The notes below the pieces were generated by a model. It made no database searches. It saw only the letters and a program-made list of their open reading frames with translations, and was not told the DNA's origin. The position numbers and the translations under genes are program-made. Shown piece by piece: positions 47,695 through 56,607 of a stretch of 64,000 nucleotides of DNA. Source of the DNA: Didemnitutus sp041906465 (lineage in GTDB: Bacteria > Verrucomicrobiota > Verrucomicrobiia > Opitutales > Opitutaceae); NCBI GenBank assembly GCA_041906465.1, contig JAYRJE010000005.1, positions 310,001-374,000 of the forward strand, read 5' to 3'. Position 1 is the stretch's first letter. Each line of letters starts with the position of its first letter.

Positions 47695-47786
47695 GTCCCC
47701 CGACCCCGCGTGTGTCAGAGCGGTTGTCTATATGTCTTTCCCACCGGCGCGCCTGATAGCCGCGCCGTCACTTTGAAGCACTAGCC

Positions 47787-47813
47787 TCAAACGGCGCGGT
47801 CCGGAGCCGTCTC
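47787..47813 (+). promoter_or_regulatory. Weak sigma-28 promoter candidate for flagellin 2
   Basis: TCAA, 15 bases, GCCGTCTC; the spacing is right, but the -10 fits only at GCCG. Flagellin 2 could also be read through from flagellin 1. Confidence 0.3.
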
Positions 47814-47827
47814 AAACCGGACCCGTG

Positions 47828-47857
47828 GCGACGACGGAAGGTCGCAAAGATCAAGGA
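47828..47857 (+). promoter_or_regulatory. CsrA-type leader of flagellin 2
   Basis: The hairpin GCGAC/GTCGC has ACGGA in its loop (47834-47838), and the Shine-Dalgarno AAGGA is at 47853-47857. This is the same layout as flagellin 1, although the stem is shorter and its sequence differs around it. Confidence 0.5.
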
Positions 47858-47865
47858 TAGATACC

Positions 47866-48678
47866 ATGTCAGTCGTGATTAATACCAACTACGCGGCCAC
47901 CGTTGCCTCCAACAACCTCGCCGCCTCGAACGGAATGCTGCAAAAGAGCCTCAACCGGCTCTCCAGCGGTTCGAAAATCGTCAACCCCTCCGATGATGCC
48001 GGCGGTCTCGCCGTGTCGATGAAGTTCCAGGCTGCCGCCAAGCGTTCCGCCGCGGCATCCGCGAACATCGGCAATGCCGTTTCGTTCCTGCAGACGCAGG
48101 ACGGCGTGCTCAAGGTCGCGGGCAAGGTGCTGGACCGCATGAGCGAACTCAAGACGCTCTACTCCGATCCCACCAAGAACTCGTCCGACCTCTCGAACTA
48201 CGATGCGGAGTTCACCCAACTCCAGTCGGAGCTCACGTCCCTCGCTGGTGAGAAATTCAACAGCAAGAGCCTGTTTGGCGCGAGCCAGACGGTTCTGGTC
48301 TCGGAAGATGGCGGCCAGGACGTCGCCCTCTCCTCGAAGGACCTCGCCAGCTCGTCCGCTGGTGTCGGTGTGCTCACGTCGTCCGCGTCCTCGGCGAATC
48401 TCGGCGCAGTCCAGCTGTCCGAGATCACCGATGCGATCCAACGCGTCGCGACGATGCGCGCCACCAACGGTGCCGAGCAAAGCCGCCTCGGGTTCGCTTC
48501 GGAAGTTCTGACGGTTAACAAGGCCAACCTTGAGGCCGCCAACAGCCGCATCACCGACGTCGACGTGGCCGAGGAAAGCACGCAACTCGCGCGCTGGAAC
48601 ATCCTCGTCCAGTCCGGCACGGCGATGCTCGCTCAGGCGAACCAGAGCGCTCAGGTCGCTCTGCGCCTCATCGGCTAA
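47866..48678 (+). CDS. Flagellin 2
   Basis: The product has 270 residues, the same length as flagellin 1 and about 87% identical by eye. The termini are conserved (NNLAASNGMLQKSLNRLSSG; RITDVDVAEESTQLARWNIL; VALRLIG). Differences cluster in the central part, for example VSEDGGQDVALSS instead of VSEDGIQTVALSS. Tandem paralogous flagellins usually form mixed or segmented filaments. A GNRA-capped hairpin and a bidirectional terminator follow. Confidence 0.95.
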   Translation: MSVVINTNYAATVASNNLAASNGMLQKSLNRLSSGSKIVNPSDDAGGLAVSMKFQAAAKRSAAASANIGNAVSFLQTQDGVLKVAGKVLDRMSELKTLYSDPTKNSSDLSNYDAEFTQLQSELTSLAGEKFNSKSLFGASQTVLVSEDGGQDVALSSKDLASSSAGVGVLTSSASSANLGAVQLSEITDAIQRVATMRATNGAEQSRLGFASEVLTVNKANLEAANSRITDVDVAEESTQLARWNILVQSGTAMLAQANQSAQVALRLIG

Positions 48679-48718
48679 ACCGGCTAAGTTCTAGTGGTTG
48701 TTCTGATTCGCCCAACCC

Positions 48719-48744
48719 CCCGGCCGCTCGCAAGAGCGGCCGGG
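48719..48744 (+). other. Strong stem-loop with GCAA tetraloop after flagellin 2
   Basis: The 11-bp stem CCCGGCCGCTC/GAGCGGCCGGG is closed by the GNRA loop GCAA, with no T run. It likely protects the flagellin mRNA 3' end or assists termination. Confidence 0.65.
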
Positions 48745-48813
48745 CTAGGGGCGGCGGGCGAAGCACCACCGGGACCATCCGGCGGCCTGGGGCCCCTACA
48801 GTCCTCTATCCGC

Positions 48814-48853
48814 AAAAAGACCCCGGAGTTCCCCTCCGGGGTCTTGTTGTTTT
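48814..48853. terminator. Bidirectional terminator between flagellin 2 and the glycosylation island
   Basis: Stem AAGACCCCGGA/TCCGGGGTCTT with A5 on the left and GTTGTTTTC on the right, so it works in both directions for the two converging operons. Confidence 0.9.
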
Positions 48854-48973
48854 CAGAAATCGCCGCCTCGGGCCCCCACCCGCAACCGTCCTTGGAGGGC
48901 GGCGCTCCGTCGCCGCCGCAAACGTCCGAGGTGCTGATGGAGCCGCGTGATCCCGAATCGACTCGGATCAGTT

Positions 48974-50503
48974 TTAGCGCACCGCCTCGAGCGCCGCACC
49001 CATCTGCGCACACTCGTCGATCAGCCCGCGCCAGAAATCCGCATCGCCCTCGATCGGCGGCAACAGGTGCGGCATCAACTTCAGCGCAAATCCACCGAGT
49101 GCGCGCCCGACCGCCGCGTCCGCCAGCAACGGCCGCAACGCCGCGGCCCCGCCCTCTGGCCCACGCGCCGCCAGCGCTGAACGCGCCGCCGGCAGCACCG
49201 ACCGCACTCGCTGACCGCACGTGCGCAACTCCGCAAAGGCGATCGTCGCCGCTCGCTCAGCAGCCGCGTCGATGCGACCACCGCTGTCGAGCACAGCCAG
49301 CCGCTCCGCCTTCGCGCCCGCCACACTCGGCGCCGGCGCGATCCAGTCCGCGGGCTGCACCGCGGGCGCATTCGCAAAGCGCGCGCCGCGATCGTTCACA
49401 TTGATCACCGTGCCCACCGGGAAATTCGCCAGCCGCGCATTCAACGCCCGCCAGTCGCCCGGCGCATGCGTCGGCACCGTCGCCGTCCAGTTACCGGGAA
49501 CCTCGGGACACGCCTGGGCCGCATCGAAACCCGAGCGCGCATAGATCGTCGCATCCACGGCACCCGTGTGCCGCTGCGTGCCGCTCAACGCCAAGTCGAG
49601 ACCGAACAGATAAATCGGCGCGCACCCGAGCCAGCGCGCCAGTTCCAGCGCACTCACGCCGCAATTCTCCGCTCCCGCCAGCGCCGGCGCCGGCACACCG
49701 CGCGATGCGAGCCAGTCGGTCGTGATCTGCCGGCTCGAGACAAAATGAATCCGCTCCTCCCCCACCTGTGTGCTCCAATTCGGCGGACTCACCGCCGTCA
49801 GCACAACGCGCCCCGGCAACTCGCCACTCTCGGGCAGGCACTTCTCCGGCACTTTCGCCACGTCGATCGACACCGCAAAATCCACCGCCACACCGTGCCG
49901 CGCCAGCGTGCGCAATGCCGAATCGGCCGCGAAAACCACACATCCCTCCTGCCCCGCCGCCAGCCGCGGCGCCGAGACATCGAGGGAAGGCCCGGCGCCA
50001 CACACCGCCGCGGACAAACCGGCGAGCGCATTCTTCCACGCGAGCGGCAACGGCCGCCGCGCGTAGCGCGGCAGATTCGCGAGCACGTGACGCTGCCACG
50101 CCAAACCATCCTGCTGACGCGTCACTCGTGCCCGATGCTGTTCGCGCAACTCAGCCAGCGTCAGCGCCACGCAGGACGGATGAGCGCACGCTTCCCCGCC
50201 CAACCCGGCCGGCGCGACAAACACCGAGGGCAACCGCCGAGCATCCAGGCGCGCGAACCGCAGCAGCGCCTCGGTCCATTGCGCGTCCGACCCGCTCTCT
50301 GCTCGGAAAAGCTGAATCCGCTCCGGCGCAACCGGCGGCATTCCCGCCAGGATTTCCCCCTCCGTTGCACACCACAGCATCGCGCGCATTCCGCTCAAAC
50401 GCGCGTGCCATTCCGGCTGCACGGCACCGAACACGACGCAGGTCGTCGCGCCGGCGTATTCCTGCACGAGGGCTGCCCCAGTCTGTCGGTCCGGCACGCT
50501 CAC
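48974..50503 (-). CDS. Maf/DUF115-type flagellin glycosyltransferase
   Basis: The product has 509 residues. The DUF115 (MAF_flag10) core is visible: ALAGLSAAVCGAGPSLDVSA, then VVFAADSALRTLARHGVAVD and FAVSIDVAK, and later CGVSALELARWLGCAPIYLF. Maf proteins transfer pseudaminic- or legionaminic-type sugars from CMP onto Ser/Thr of flagellin before export. The gene overlaps the end of the giant glycosyltransferase by 4 bp, and the flagellins lie directly beyond the terminator, which supports this role. Confidence 0.85.
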   Translation of the reverse strand: MSVPDRQTGAALVQEYAGATTCVVFGAVQPEWHARLSGMRAMLWCATEGEILAGMPPVAPERIQLFRAESGSDAQWTEALLRFARLDARRLPSVFVAPAGLGGEACAHPSCVALTLAELREQHRARVTRQQDGLAWQRHVLANLPRYARRPLPLAWKNALAGLSAAVCGAGPSLDVSAPRLAAGQEGCVVFAADSALRTLARHGVAVDFAVSIDVAKVPEKCLPESGELPGRVVLTAVSPPNWSTQVGEERIHFVSSRQITTDWLASRGVPAPALAGAENCGVSALELARWLGCAPIYLFGLDLALSGTQRHTGAVDATIYARSGFDAAQACPEVPGNWTATVPTHAPGDWRALNARLANFPVGTVINVNDRGARFANAPAVQPADWIAPAPSVAGAKAERLAVLDSGGRIDAAAERAATIAFAELRTCGQRVRSVLPAARSALAARGPEGGAAALRPLLADAAVGRALGGFALKLMPHLLPPIEGDADFWRGLIDECAQMGAALEAVR

Positions 50504-53500
50504 GTCATCGCGACCGCTGGCACCGCGGATTTCCGCGCGACCGCCAACAACTCATCGAACACCGCCTCGATCCGGTCCACCGACGCTTCCGTCGTGAACT
50601 CGAAGGCCCGCGCCTGACCCGCGAGCGCGATCTGCTCCGCCGCCGCCGGATTCTGCTGCACCGCGGCGAGACGTTCCGCCAACGCGAGCGCGTCGCCGCC
50701 CTTGAAGAGCAGACCGGTTTTGCCGTGCTCGACGATCTCGCTGGCCCCGCCGCTGCCGCTCGAGATCACGAGCAGGCCCGCCGCCATTGCCTCGATTTGC
50801 GTCTTGCCGAACGGCTCTTCGAACACGCTCGGGAAAACGAGCACGTTGCTGCGCGCGTAGAGCGCGGCGAGTTCCGCTTTGCCGAGGAAGCCCGGGAAAT
50901 GCAGCCGGTCGAGGAAGCCGTGCTCCGTCGCGACCGCGCGCATCGACTCCAGATACTCCGGCCGCGTCGTGTCGCCCGCGAGCGTGCACTCGAAATCGAT
51001 CCCGGCACGCGCGAGATGCGCGAGGGCATTCACGAGCACATGCGCGCCCTTGTAAGGCATGAGCAGGCCGGCGAACGCGATCTGCAGGCGGTGGCGCTGC
51101 GGCGTCCACGCGCGGAAATATTCCGTCAGCGGCGAGCCCGGCGGCACGACTTCGTAGCGCGAGATGGGATAATTCTTCGCGCGAATCCCCTCGTTCACCC
51201 ACGCGCTGCAGCCCGCGAGACAGAACAGCGGACCTTGCGGCGACTGCGCGGGCTCGTAGCCGGGAAACGCGTTGCCGAGGCGATGCAGCACCGGAATGCC
51301 GCGATCGAGCGCGACCTGGATGAAGAAATGCCCGACGAAATCCAGGTTGCCCGCCATGATCGCGTCCGCACCGAACTCCTCGATCTCGCGCATGATCGTC
51401 TGATGATTCTGCCGCGCGATGGCCTTGCGACGCTCCATGTCCGGCTCGGCCACGACCGTGCCGTCGACCCAGTCCCCGAACAATTTCAAGGAACGGCGCA
51501 CGTTCATCTCGAACGCCTCGTGCTCCGGTGTCGGCTTGCGCAGCAGATGCGGCATGTCCGCCGTGAGCACGCGCACGGCGTGGCCGCGGGCCAGCAGCTC
51601 GCGAGAGAATTCCCACACCGTCCGGCCGTAACCGCCCATCTCCTGCGGCGGCAGCAGATTCGTCACGACCAGGATGCGACGCGGGGTCGCAGTCGGATCG
51701 CGCGGCGTCCAGCCCGCGCGAGCGCGGTAAACCTGGATCTGCGGATCGTCGAGCACGCCGTGCGACTCGAGCTGCCTCAGCGCATCCGTCGTCTGCTCCG
51801 TGCCACCGCTCAAGCGATGCGCTTCCGCGACCGCGAGGTAGGCGGCCGACAATTTGCCGTCGTCGAGCGCCGTCGCGGCGAGTTCGAGGTAGGCATTCAG
51901 ATTATTGCGATCTTCCGCGACCCGCTGGCGCGGCGTGAGTGGTTCCGGCTCCGTCGCCGGAGCGACCGATGCGCTCGCGTCGAACTCCCGCGCCGAGCGA
52001 CCTTCGGCCGCCGCAACGAGAATCTGGTGCAGACGCGTCAGCGAGTGCTCGCGCGAATAGTGCGCGACGACCCGCTCGCGGAACGATGCGCCGAGCGTTG
52101 CCGCCAGTTCCGTGTCCTGCGCGAGGCGCAGCATCGCTTCCGCCATCGCCGCCACGTCCTTTTCGGCCACGAGAAAACCGTCCACGCCCTCACGCACCGC
52201 GTCAGGAATGCCTGCGTGGCGCGTCGAGACGACCGGCAGGCCATGCGCGCCCGCCTCGAGAATCGCGAGCGGCAGCCCTTCGCTGTCGCCGTTCGCCGCA
52301 ACCATGCTGTGCTGCACAAACGCGCGACTCGCCGCCATGCGCCGCGACACTTCTTCGCGCGACTGCACGCCCGCAAACGTGACCGCATCAGCGAGACCGT
52401 TTTCGGCCGCCCACTTCTGGCAGGCACCGAGCAACGGTCCGTCGCCGATCATGACGAGGCGCGCTTCGGGCACCGCGCGATGCACGGCGGCGAAAGCCCG
52501 CAAAGTCAGGTGCGGCGCCTTCTTCTCGACGAATCGTCCCACCGCCACGAAATGTGGCGGCACCTTGGCTGGCTGCGCGAGAGCGGGCAGCTCGACGGCG
52601 ACGCCGTAGGGCGCGAGCCACGTGCTCTCCGCGTTCGCGCCGAGTTGGAGCAATTGCGTGTGCATCGCGCGCGAGACCGCGAGCACGCTGGCCGCGGAGC
52701 CGAAAAACTTCCGGTAGTGCGGCAGCCAGTTTTCCAGCAGCTCGCGCCCGAACGCGTCGACACCGTGGAAGTGCACCACGAACGGCAATTGCGCCTGCGC
52801 GCACGCCTCGTGCACGAACGCGCCCATCAGCCCCGTCTCGACCAGCGCCGCTTTTGCGCCGGCGCCGCGGAGGAATTGCGCGAGGCCCACCGTGTATTCG
52901 GCCCACAGCTCCGCCGTGATCGGCGCTTTGGTCGCGAGCGTCGTCTGGATCTTTTGCTCGGTGGCCGCGGGCAGCACGGATTTGCCGCCGCACACGAAGC
53001 GCGGGAACGGGTAGCCGTAGACGAGCGTGAGGTTCGAACTGAGAAAGTTGACGTGATCCTCGACGAACGTCTCCGAGTAGTTGAACTCGTGCGAGCGCAC
53101 GAGCACCACCGGCAAATCGCCGACCGTCCGCCGCTCGGGCGCGGCAGCTTGGGCGGCCGGCACGTGCGCGAGGCCGGTCCAACCGGTCGCCATCGTGTTG
53201 CCCGCCTTCGGATCGGTCGGGAGTTGGTCGGTGCGGACGAGCTCCTGAAAGAGCGGCCAGAGTTCGCGCGCCATCTTCTGACGGACATCGTTGGCCAGCG
53301 GCGCGCGCTTCAGCCAGAGACCGATCATCTGCGCGAGACTCGCGTTCCAGCCACCGAGCGCCTGCAGCTTCACGTCAGCGAACCCGGCTTCCGCGAGCAG
53401 TTTCTCGAGTGCAAACGGCGTGTAGCGGAAGAAGTCCCACGGCGCATCATGCAGCGGCCAGATGTAAGGCACCGTGAAGAACAGCACGCCACCGGGCTTG

Positions 53501-56424
53501 AGCACGCGGCGCGCTTCCTTGAGCACCACCCACGGCTCGGGACAGTGCTCGAGCACTTCGGTGAGCATCGCGCTGTCGACGGATGCGTCTGCGAGCGGAA
53601 TTTTTCGTCCGTCCCAGCGCAGGTCGACGTCGGCGCGATAGATCGCCGAGCCTTCGAGATCGAGGCCGATGTAGCGTGTGAGGCGCGGCGCAGTCTGCCG
53701 GATGATGTCGCGATAAGGCATCACGCCGCAACCGATGTCGAGGAACACGCCGTGAAATTGCGGCGCCGCCTGCTGCACCGCCCGCAGGATCGACGCGCGC
53801 GTCCAGTAGAGGTCGACGTTGTTGAGCTCGAGCGGCGGATTGGTGAACGGGTGCGGGGCGGCGTGGCTCATGACAGGTTTCGGCAGGCGGCGGTCTTCGC
53901 GCGCGATGCCTTTCGGATTCGGGCGCACGGGCGGGAGTTTAAATTCGGCGGGGATTTCAACGGCCCGGCGCTCGCGCGGCGCCGCGACGATCAGGCCGTT
54001 GAGGAACGCCACCCAATTGTCCGCATTCGCCTCGACGGAGAAACGCTGCTCGATCGACGCGCGGGCGGCGCGCGAGCAACGCGTCCAGAATTCGCGGCCG
54101 GCGATCAGTTTCGAAGCGGCGGCCACGAAATCGGCGTCACGATTATCGACCAGAAGGCCGTTTTCGCCGTGGCGGATAAGCTCCCCCACTCCACTGCGAA
54201 TGCGCGTGCACAGCGGCACGAGTCCGCACGCCATTGCCTCCATCAGCGCGATCGGAATGCCTTCGTAATCGCTGAGCAGCACGAACGCCTGACTCGCGAG
54301 CATCACCGCCTGCACCTGTTCGGACGGTAGATTGCCGAGGAGCTTGATGCGGTTTCCGAGCTTGGCTTGCGCGATCAATTTCTCGACCGCCGGGCGGGCG
54401 GAACCATCGCCGCAGATCGTGAACTCCGCGGCCGGATGGCGCCGCAGCACTTTGATCATGGCGGCGACCGTTTCGGAAATGCGCTTCTGCTCCTCGACGA
54501 GCCGGCCAACGTAAACGAAGCGGAAAGGCTGTGCTGCATACTCGGCCGCTTTCGCCGGCACGGGCGCGCCGCACGGAGCGAGCATGATCTGAGTTGCGCC
54601 GCAATCGACCTCCCGGAGGGCCGCAGCCTGAAATTCCGAAACCGTGACCACGCCCGAGAGGTAACGGCCGTTCCGCGCACGGATGAATTCGTCGACCAAA
54701 TCGCGGTGAAAATCGTCGTCCGAGTGCAACACACCGACCGTCGGAATGCCTGTCGCACGCACGTGCTCGGCCGCGAAATAACCTTGGACGTTGAGATTCG
54801 GCACGAAGACGTCGCACGGCTGCGCCTGCACATGACGCAGGATCGTGCGCATCATGTCCTCGGTGTGGGCGAACGGTGCCTCGTCGACCGGCACGCCCGC
54901 GGCGCGCAGGCGCTCCGCGATCGAGCAGGCGCCCGCCTGTGTCATGAACATCAGCACGCGCGGTGCAAAGCCGCGCGCCTTCAGCGCGGGCAGCAGCCGC
55001 GTCAGCCAGATGTTGGGCCCGTTCACTTGCCCGGGCCCGTGAGCGAGAAAGAGGATGCGTTGCGCTTCGCCCGCGGACGGCGTCGCCGGCTGCGCGGGAA
55101 CCGAGTTCACCGGCCCGCAGATCGCGTCGATGAGTTGGCGCGCATTCGCATTATCCGCGTGAAAGGCCAGCTCGCGTTCGGCCGCTTGCTTCGCGTCGTC
55201 GAGCCTCCCGGCTTTCACGTGGCACTGGGCGAGACCGAGGAAGGCGTTTAGCGGCACCTTCCCGCGCGCCACGAACGAATCCAGCGCGAGCGTGAGTCGG
55301 GCGATATCGCCGCGCGCGAGCGCCGCGTTGAACTCCGCCATCAGTTGGGGCAGGAGCAGGCCATCGGCGCTGTTTTTCGGCGCCCATTTCCGCTTCGAGA
55401 CCGGCTTCAACCGCCAACCCAGCAACTCGGCGATTTCTTCGGGTGCACGTCGGTGCGGCTCGCCAATCACTGCGCCGCCCACGTCCGGGCGCGCGACGGC
55501 GTCCTCCGGCGCGCAGAACAAGAACGGATAAAGTTCGCGCAACCGGGCGTCCCGTTCGCGCATCTGCTGGACATTCTCGGCTTCGGAGCGACGCGCGAGC
55601 GTCGGATCGAGCAGACCGACCTGGTTCCAGTTCACATCGCGGTCGCCGTCGTGCCAGAAGACTTTGCAGCCGCAGTAGAGCGCATAGAAAATGTGGGAAC
55701 CCGCCGTGTTCGTGACCACGTATTCGAACGAACGCAGGATGCGCTGCATCCGACGCAGGGCGTTCGCGTCGTGAATCCACGCGCCGGTGATCCAGGGCAC
55801 GCCGTTGTGCTCGTAGGCGTTGATCCAGTTGCCCAGCAGCACATCGCTCGCGCCCACGCAACCGGCCACCACGTCGAAACGGTCCCGCAGGCCCGCAACA
55901 ATGCGCGGAAACTCGAGGTCCCTGGAGCGACCGTCGACCGGATTGACCTTCGGATCGAAAAGCGAGAACCACGGAGTCGAGTGCGTGGCGAAGGCCAGCA
56001 CGCTGCGCGGCATGCGCGGGATATCGGTTTCCTGCTCCTCGTAAAGGAACGGCAGCCCGACGGCATGCGCGCGCGTGTAGCCCGCTTGGCGGAGGAAATT
56101 CTGCGCCCGCTCCGTTTCGACCAGGATTGTCCGATCGCGGCCTGAATTCGGGAACTTGTAGTTCAGGACATCCGTGAACACCGCCACGTCGCTGCCGGTC
56201 TGACCGATGTCGCAGACGCCGTGGTTCCAGTTGATTGTCGCGTAGGTCTCCAACGGCCTCGCCAGGCCGAGCCGCCGAGCCAGCATCCAATTCGCCCCGT
56301 AGGACTCGATCTCGCCCCAACGACGCTCGAAGGGTTCCAGTGCAGGCAGACGTCCAAGCGCCGGCGTGATCTGCCGCTGCAATTCAGGCACCGACGTGTG
56401 GCTGGCAGGCGCAGCGGGAATCAT
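50500..56424 (-). CDS. Giant fusion: N-terminal domain, GT4, methyltransferase, GT4, GT4
   Basis: The product has 1974 residues from ATG 56424; a TTG 14 codons upstream is less likely. Residues about 35-345 form a domain I do not recognise by name, in the style of GT-B enzymes (SVLAFATHSTPWFSLFD, AYEHNGVPWITGAWIHDANA). A TPR-like stretch follows (370-440). GT4 domain 1 (about 456-808) has EGIPIALMEAMACG, GT4 domain 2 (1105-1461) EGLPLAILEAGAHG, and GT4 domain 3 (1581-1968) EPFGKTQIEAMAAG, each with the ExxxxxxxE motif. A methyltransferase lies at about 880-1060 (LDIGCGVMPYRD). TPR-like helices precede GT4 domain 3. It probably builds a methylated glycan in several steps. Confidence 0.88.
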   Translation of the reverse strand: MIPAAPASHTSVPELQRQITPALGRLPALEPFERRWGEIESYGANWMLARRLGLARPLETYATINWNHGVCDIGQTGSDVAVFTDVLNYKFPNSGRDRTILVETERAQNFLRQAGYTRAHAVGLPFLYEEQETDIPRMPRSVLAFATHSTPWFSLFDPKVNPVDGRSRDLEFPRIVAGLRDRFDVVAGCVGASDVLLGNWINAYEHNGVPWITGAWIHDANALRRMQRILRSFEYVVTNTAGSHIFYALYCGCKVFWHDGDRDVNWNQVGLLDPTLARRSEAENVQQMRERDARLRELYPFLFCAPEDAVARPDVGGAVIGEPHRRAPEEIAELLGWRLKPVSKRKWAPKNSADGLLLPQLMAEFNAALARGDIARLTLALDSFVARGKVPLNAFLGLAQCHVKAGRLDDAKQAAERELAFHADNANARQLIDAICGPVNSVPAQPATPSAGEAQRILFLAHGPGQVNGPNIWLTRLLPALKARGFAPRVLMFMTQAGACSIAERLRAAGVPVDEAPFAHTEDMMRTILRHVQAQPCDVFVPNLNVQGYFAAEHVRATGIPTVGVLHSDDDFHRDLVDEFIRARNGRYLSGVVTVSEFQAAALREVDCGATQIMLAPCGAPVPAKAAEYAAQPFRFVYVGRLVEEQKRISETVAAMIKVLRRHPAAEFTICGDGSARPAVEKLIAQAKLGNRIKLLGNLPSEQVQAVMLASQAFVLLSDYEGIPIALMEAMACGLVPLCTRIRSGVGELIRHGENGLLVDNRDADFVAAASKLIAGREFWTRCSRAARASIEQRFSVEANADNWVAFLNGLIVAAPRERRAVEIPAEFKLPPVRPNPKGIAREDRRLPKPVMSHAAPHPFTNPPLELNNVDLYWTRASILRAVQQAAPQFHGVFLDIGCGVMPYRDIIRQTAPRLTRYIGLDLEGSAIYRADVDLRWDGRKIPLADASVDSAMLTEVLEHCPEPWVVLKEARRVLKPGGVLFFTVPYIWPLHDAPWDFFRYTPFALEKLLAEAGFADVKLQALGGWNASLAQMIGLWLKRAPLANDVRQKMARELWPLFQELVRTDQLPTDPKAGNTMATGWTGLAHVPAAQAAAPERRTVGDLPVVLVRSHEFNYSETFVEDHVNFLSSNLTLVYGYPFPRFVCGGKSVLPAATEQKIQTTLATKAPITAELWAEYTVGLAQFLRGAGAKAALVETGLMGAFVHEACAQAQLPFVVHFHGVDAFGRELLENWLPHYRKFFGSAASVLAVSRAMHTQLLQLGANAESTWLAPYGVAVELPALAQPAKVPPHFVAVGRFVEKKAPHLTLRAFAAVHRAVPEARLVMIGDGPLLGACQKWAAENGLADAVTFAGVQSREEVSRRMAASRAFVQHSMVAANGDSEGLPLAILEAGAHGLPVVSTRHAGIPDAVREGVDGFLVAEKDVAAMAEAMLRLAQDTELAATLGASFRERVVAHYSREHSLTRLHQILVAAAEGRSAREFDASASVAPATEPEPLTPRQRVAEDRNNLNAYLELAATALDDGKLSAAYLAVAEAHRLSGGTEQTTDALRQLESHGVLDDPQIQVYRARAGWTPRDPTATPRRILVVTNLLPPQEMGGYGRTVWEFSRELLARGHAVRVLTADMPHLLRKPTPEHEAFEMNVRRSLKLFGDWVDGTVVAEPDMERRKAIARQNHQTIMREIEEFGADAIMAGNLDFVGHFFIQVALDRGIPVLHRLGNAFPGYEPAQSPQGPLFCLAGCSAWVNEGIRAKNYPISRYEVVPPGSPLTEYFRAWTPQRHRLQIAFAGLLMPYKGAHVLVNALAHLARAGIDFECTLAGDTTRPEYLESMRAVATEHGFLDRLHFPGFLGKAELAALYARSNVLVFPSVFEEPFGKTQIEAMAAGLLVISSGSGGASEIVEHGKTGLLFKGGDALALAERLAAVQQNPAAAEQIALAGQARAFEFTTEASVDRIEAVFDELLAVARKSAVPAVAMT

Positions 56425-56486
56425 GCGCGGGCGACCGCCGGTAGCGCGGCAAATATTGCTGGGCAAAAGATCACGCCGCCCTGCAA

Positions 56487-56503
56487 AGCAATGCGTCTGC
56501 CAA
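56487..56503 (-). promoter_or_regulatory. Sigma-54 promoter for the giant glycosyltransferase
   Basis: Minus strand: TTGGCAGACGCATTGCT. This has TGGCA and TTGC with the exact GG-N10-GC spacing of -24/-12 promoters. It lies in the 183-bp gap upstream of the gene and predicts a leader of about 50 nt. Confidence 0.75.
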
Positions 56504-56607
56504 ATACGCCGTCACTCGCGCTAACACTTACCCGCTAGGCGGTTATCAGCTTCGTCGCCCAGCAGTAGCGTGAGTTGGCAAATCTTGCCCGCCCCGTAGC
56601 GCGGCCC

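Noticed and set aside
47743..47767. GC-rich inverted repeat GGCGCG/CGCGCC between the flagellins as a terminator
   Set aside because: No T run follows and the spacing is loose; kept only as part of the leader region.
49768..54330. A 1520-codon open frame on the plus strand
   Set aside because: It is antisense to the Maf and giant glycosyltransferase genes, is Arg/His/Pro-rich with no domain, and is explained by third-position GC bias.
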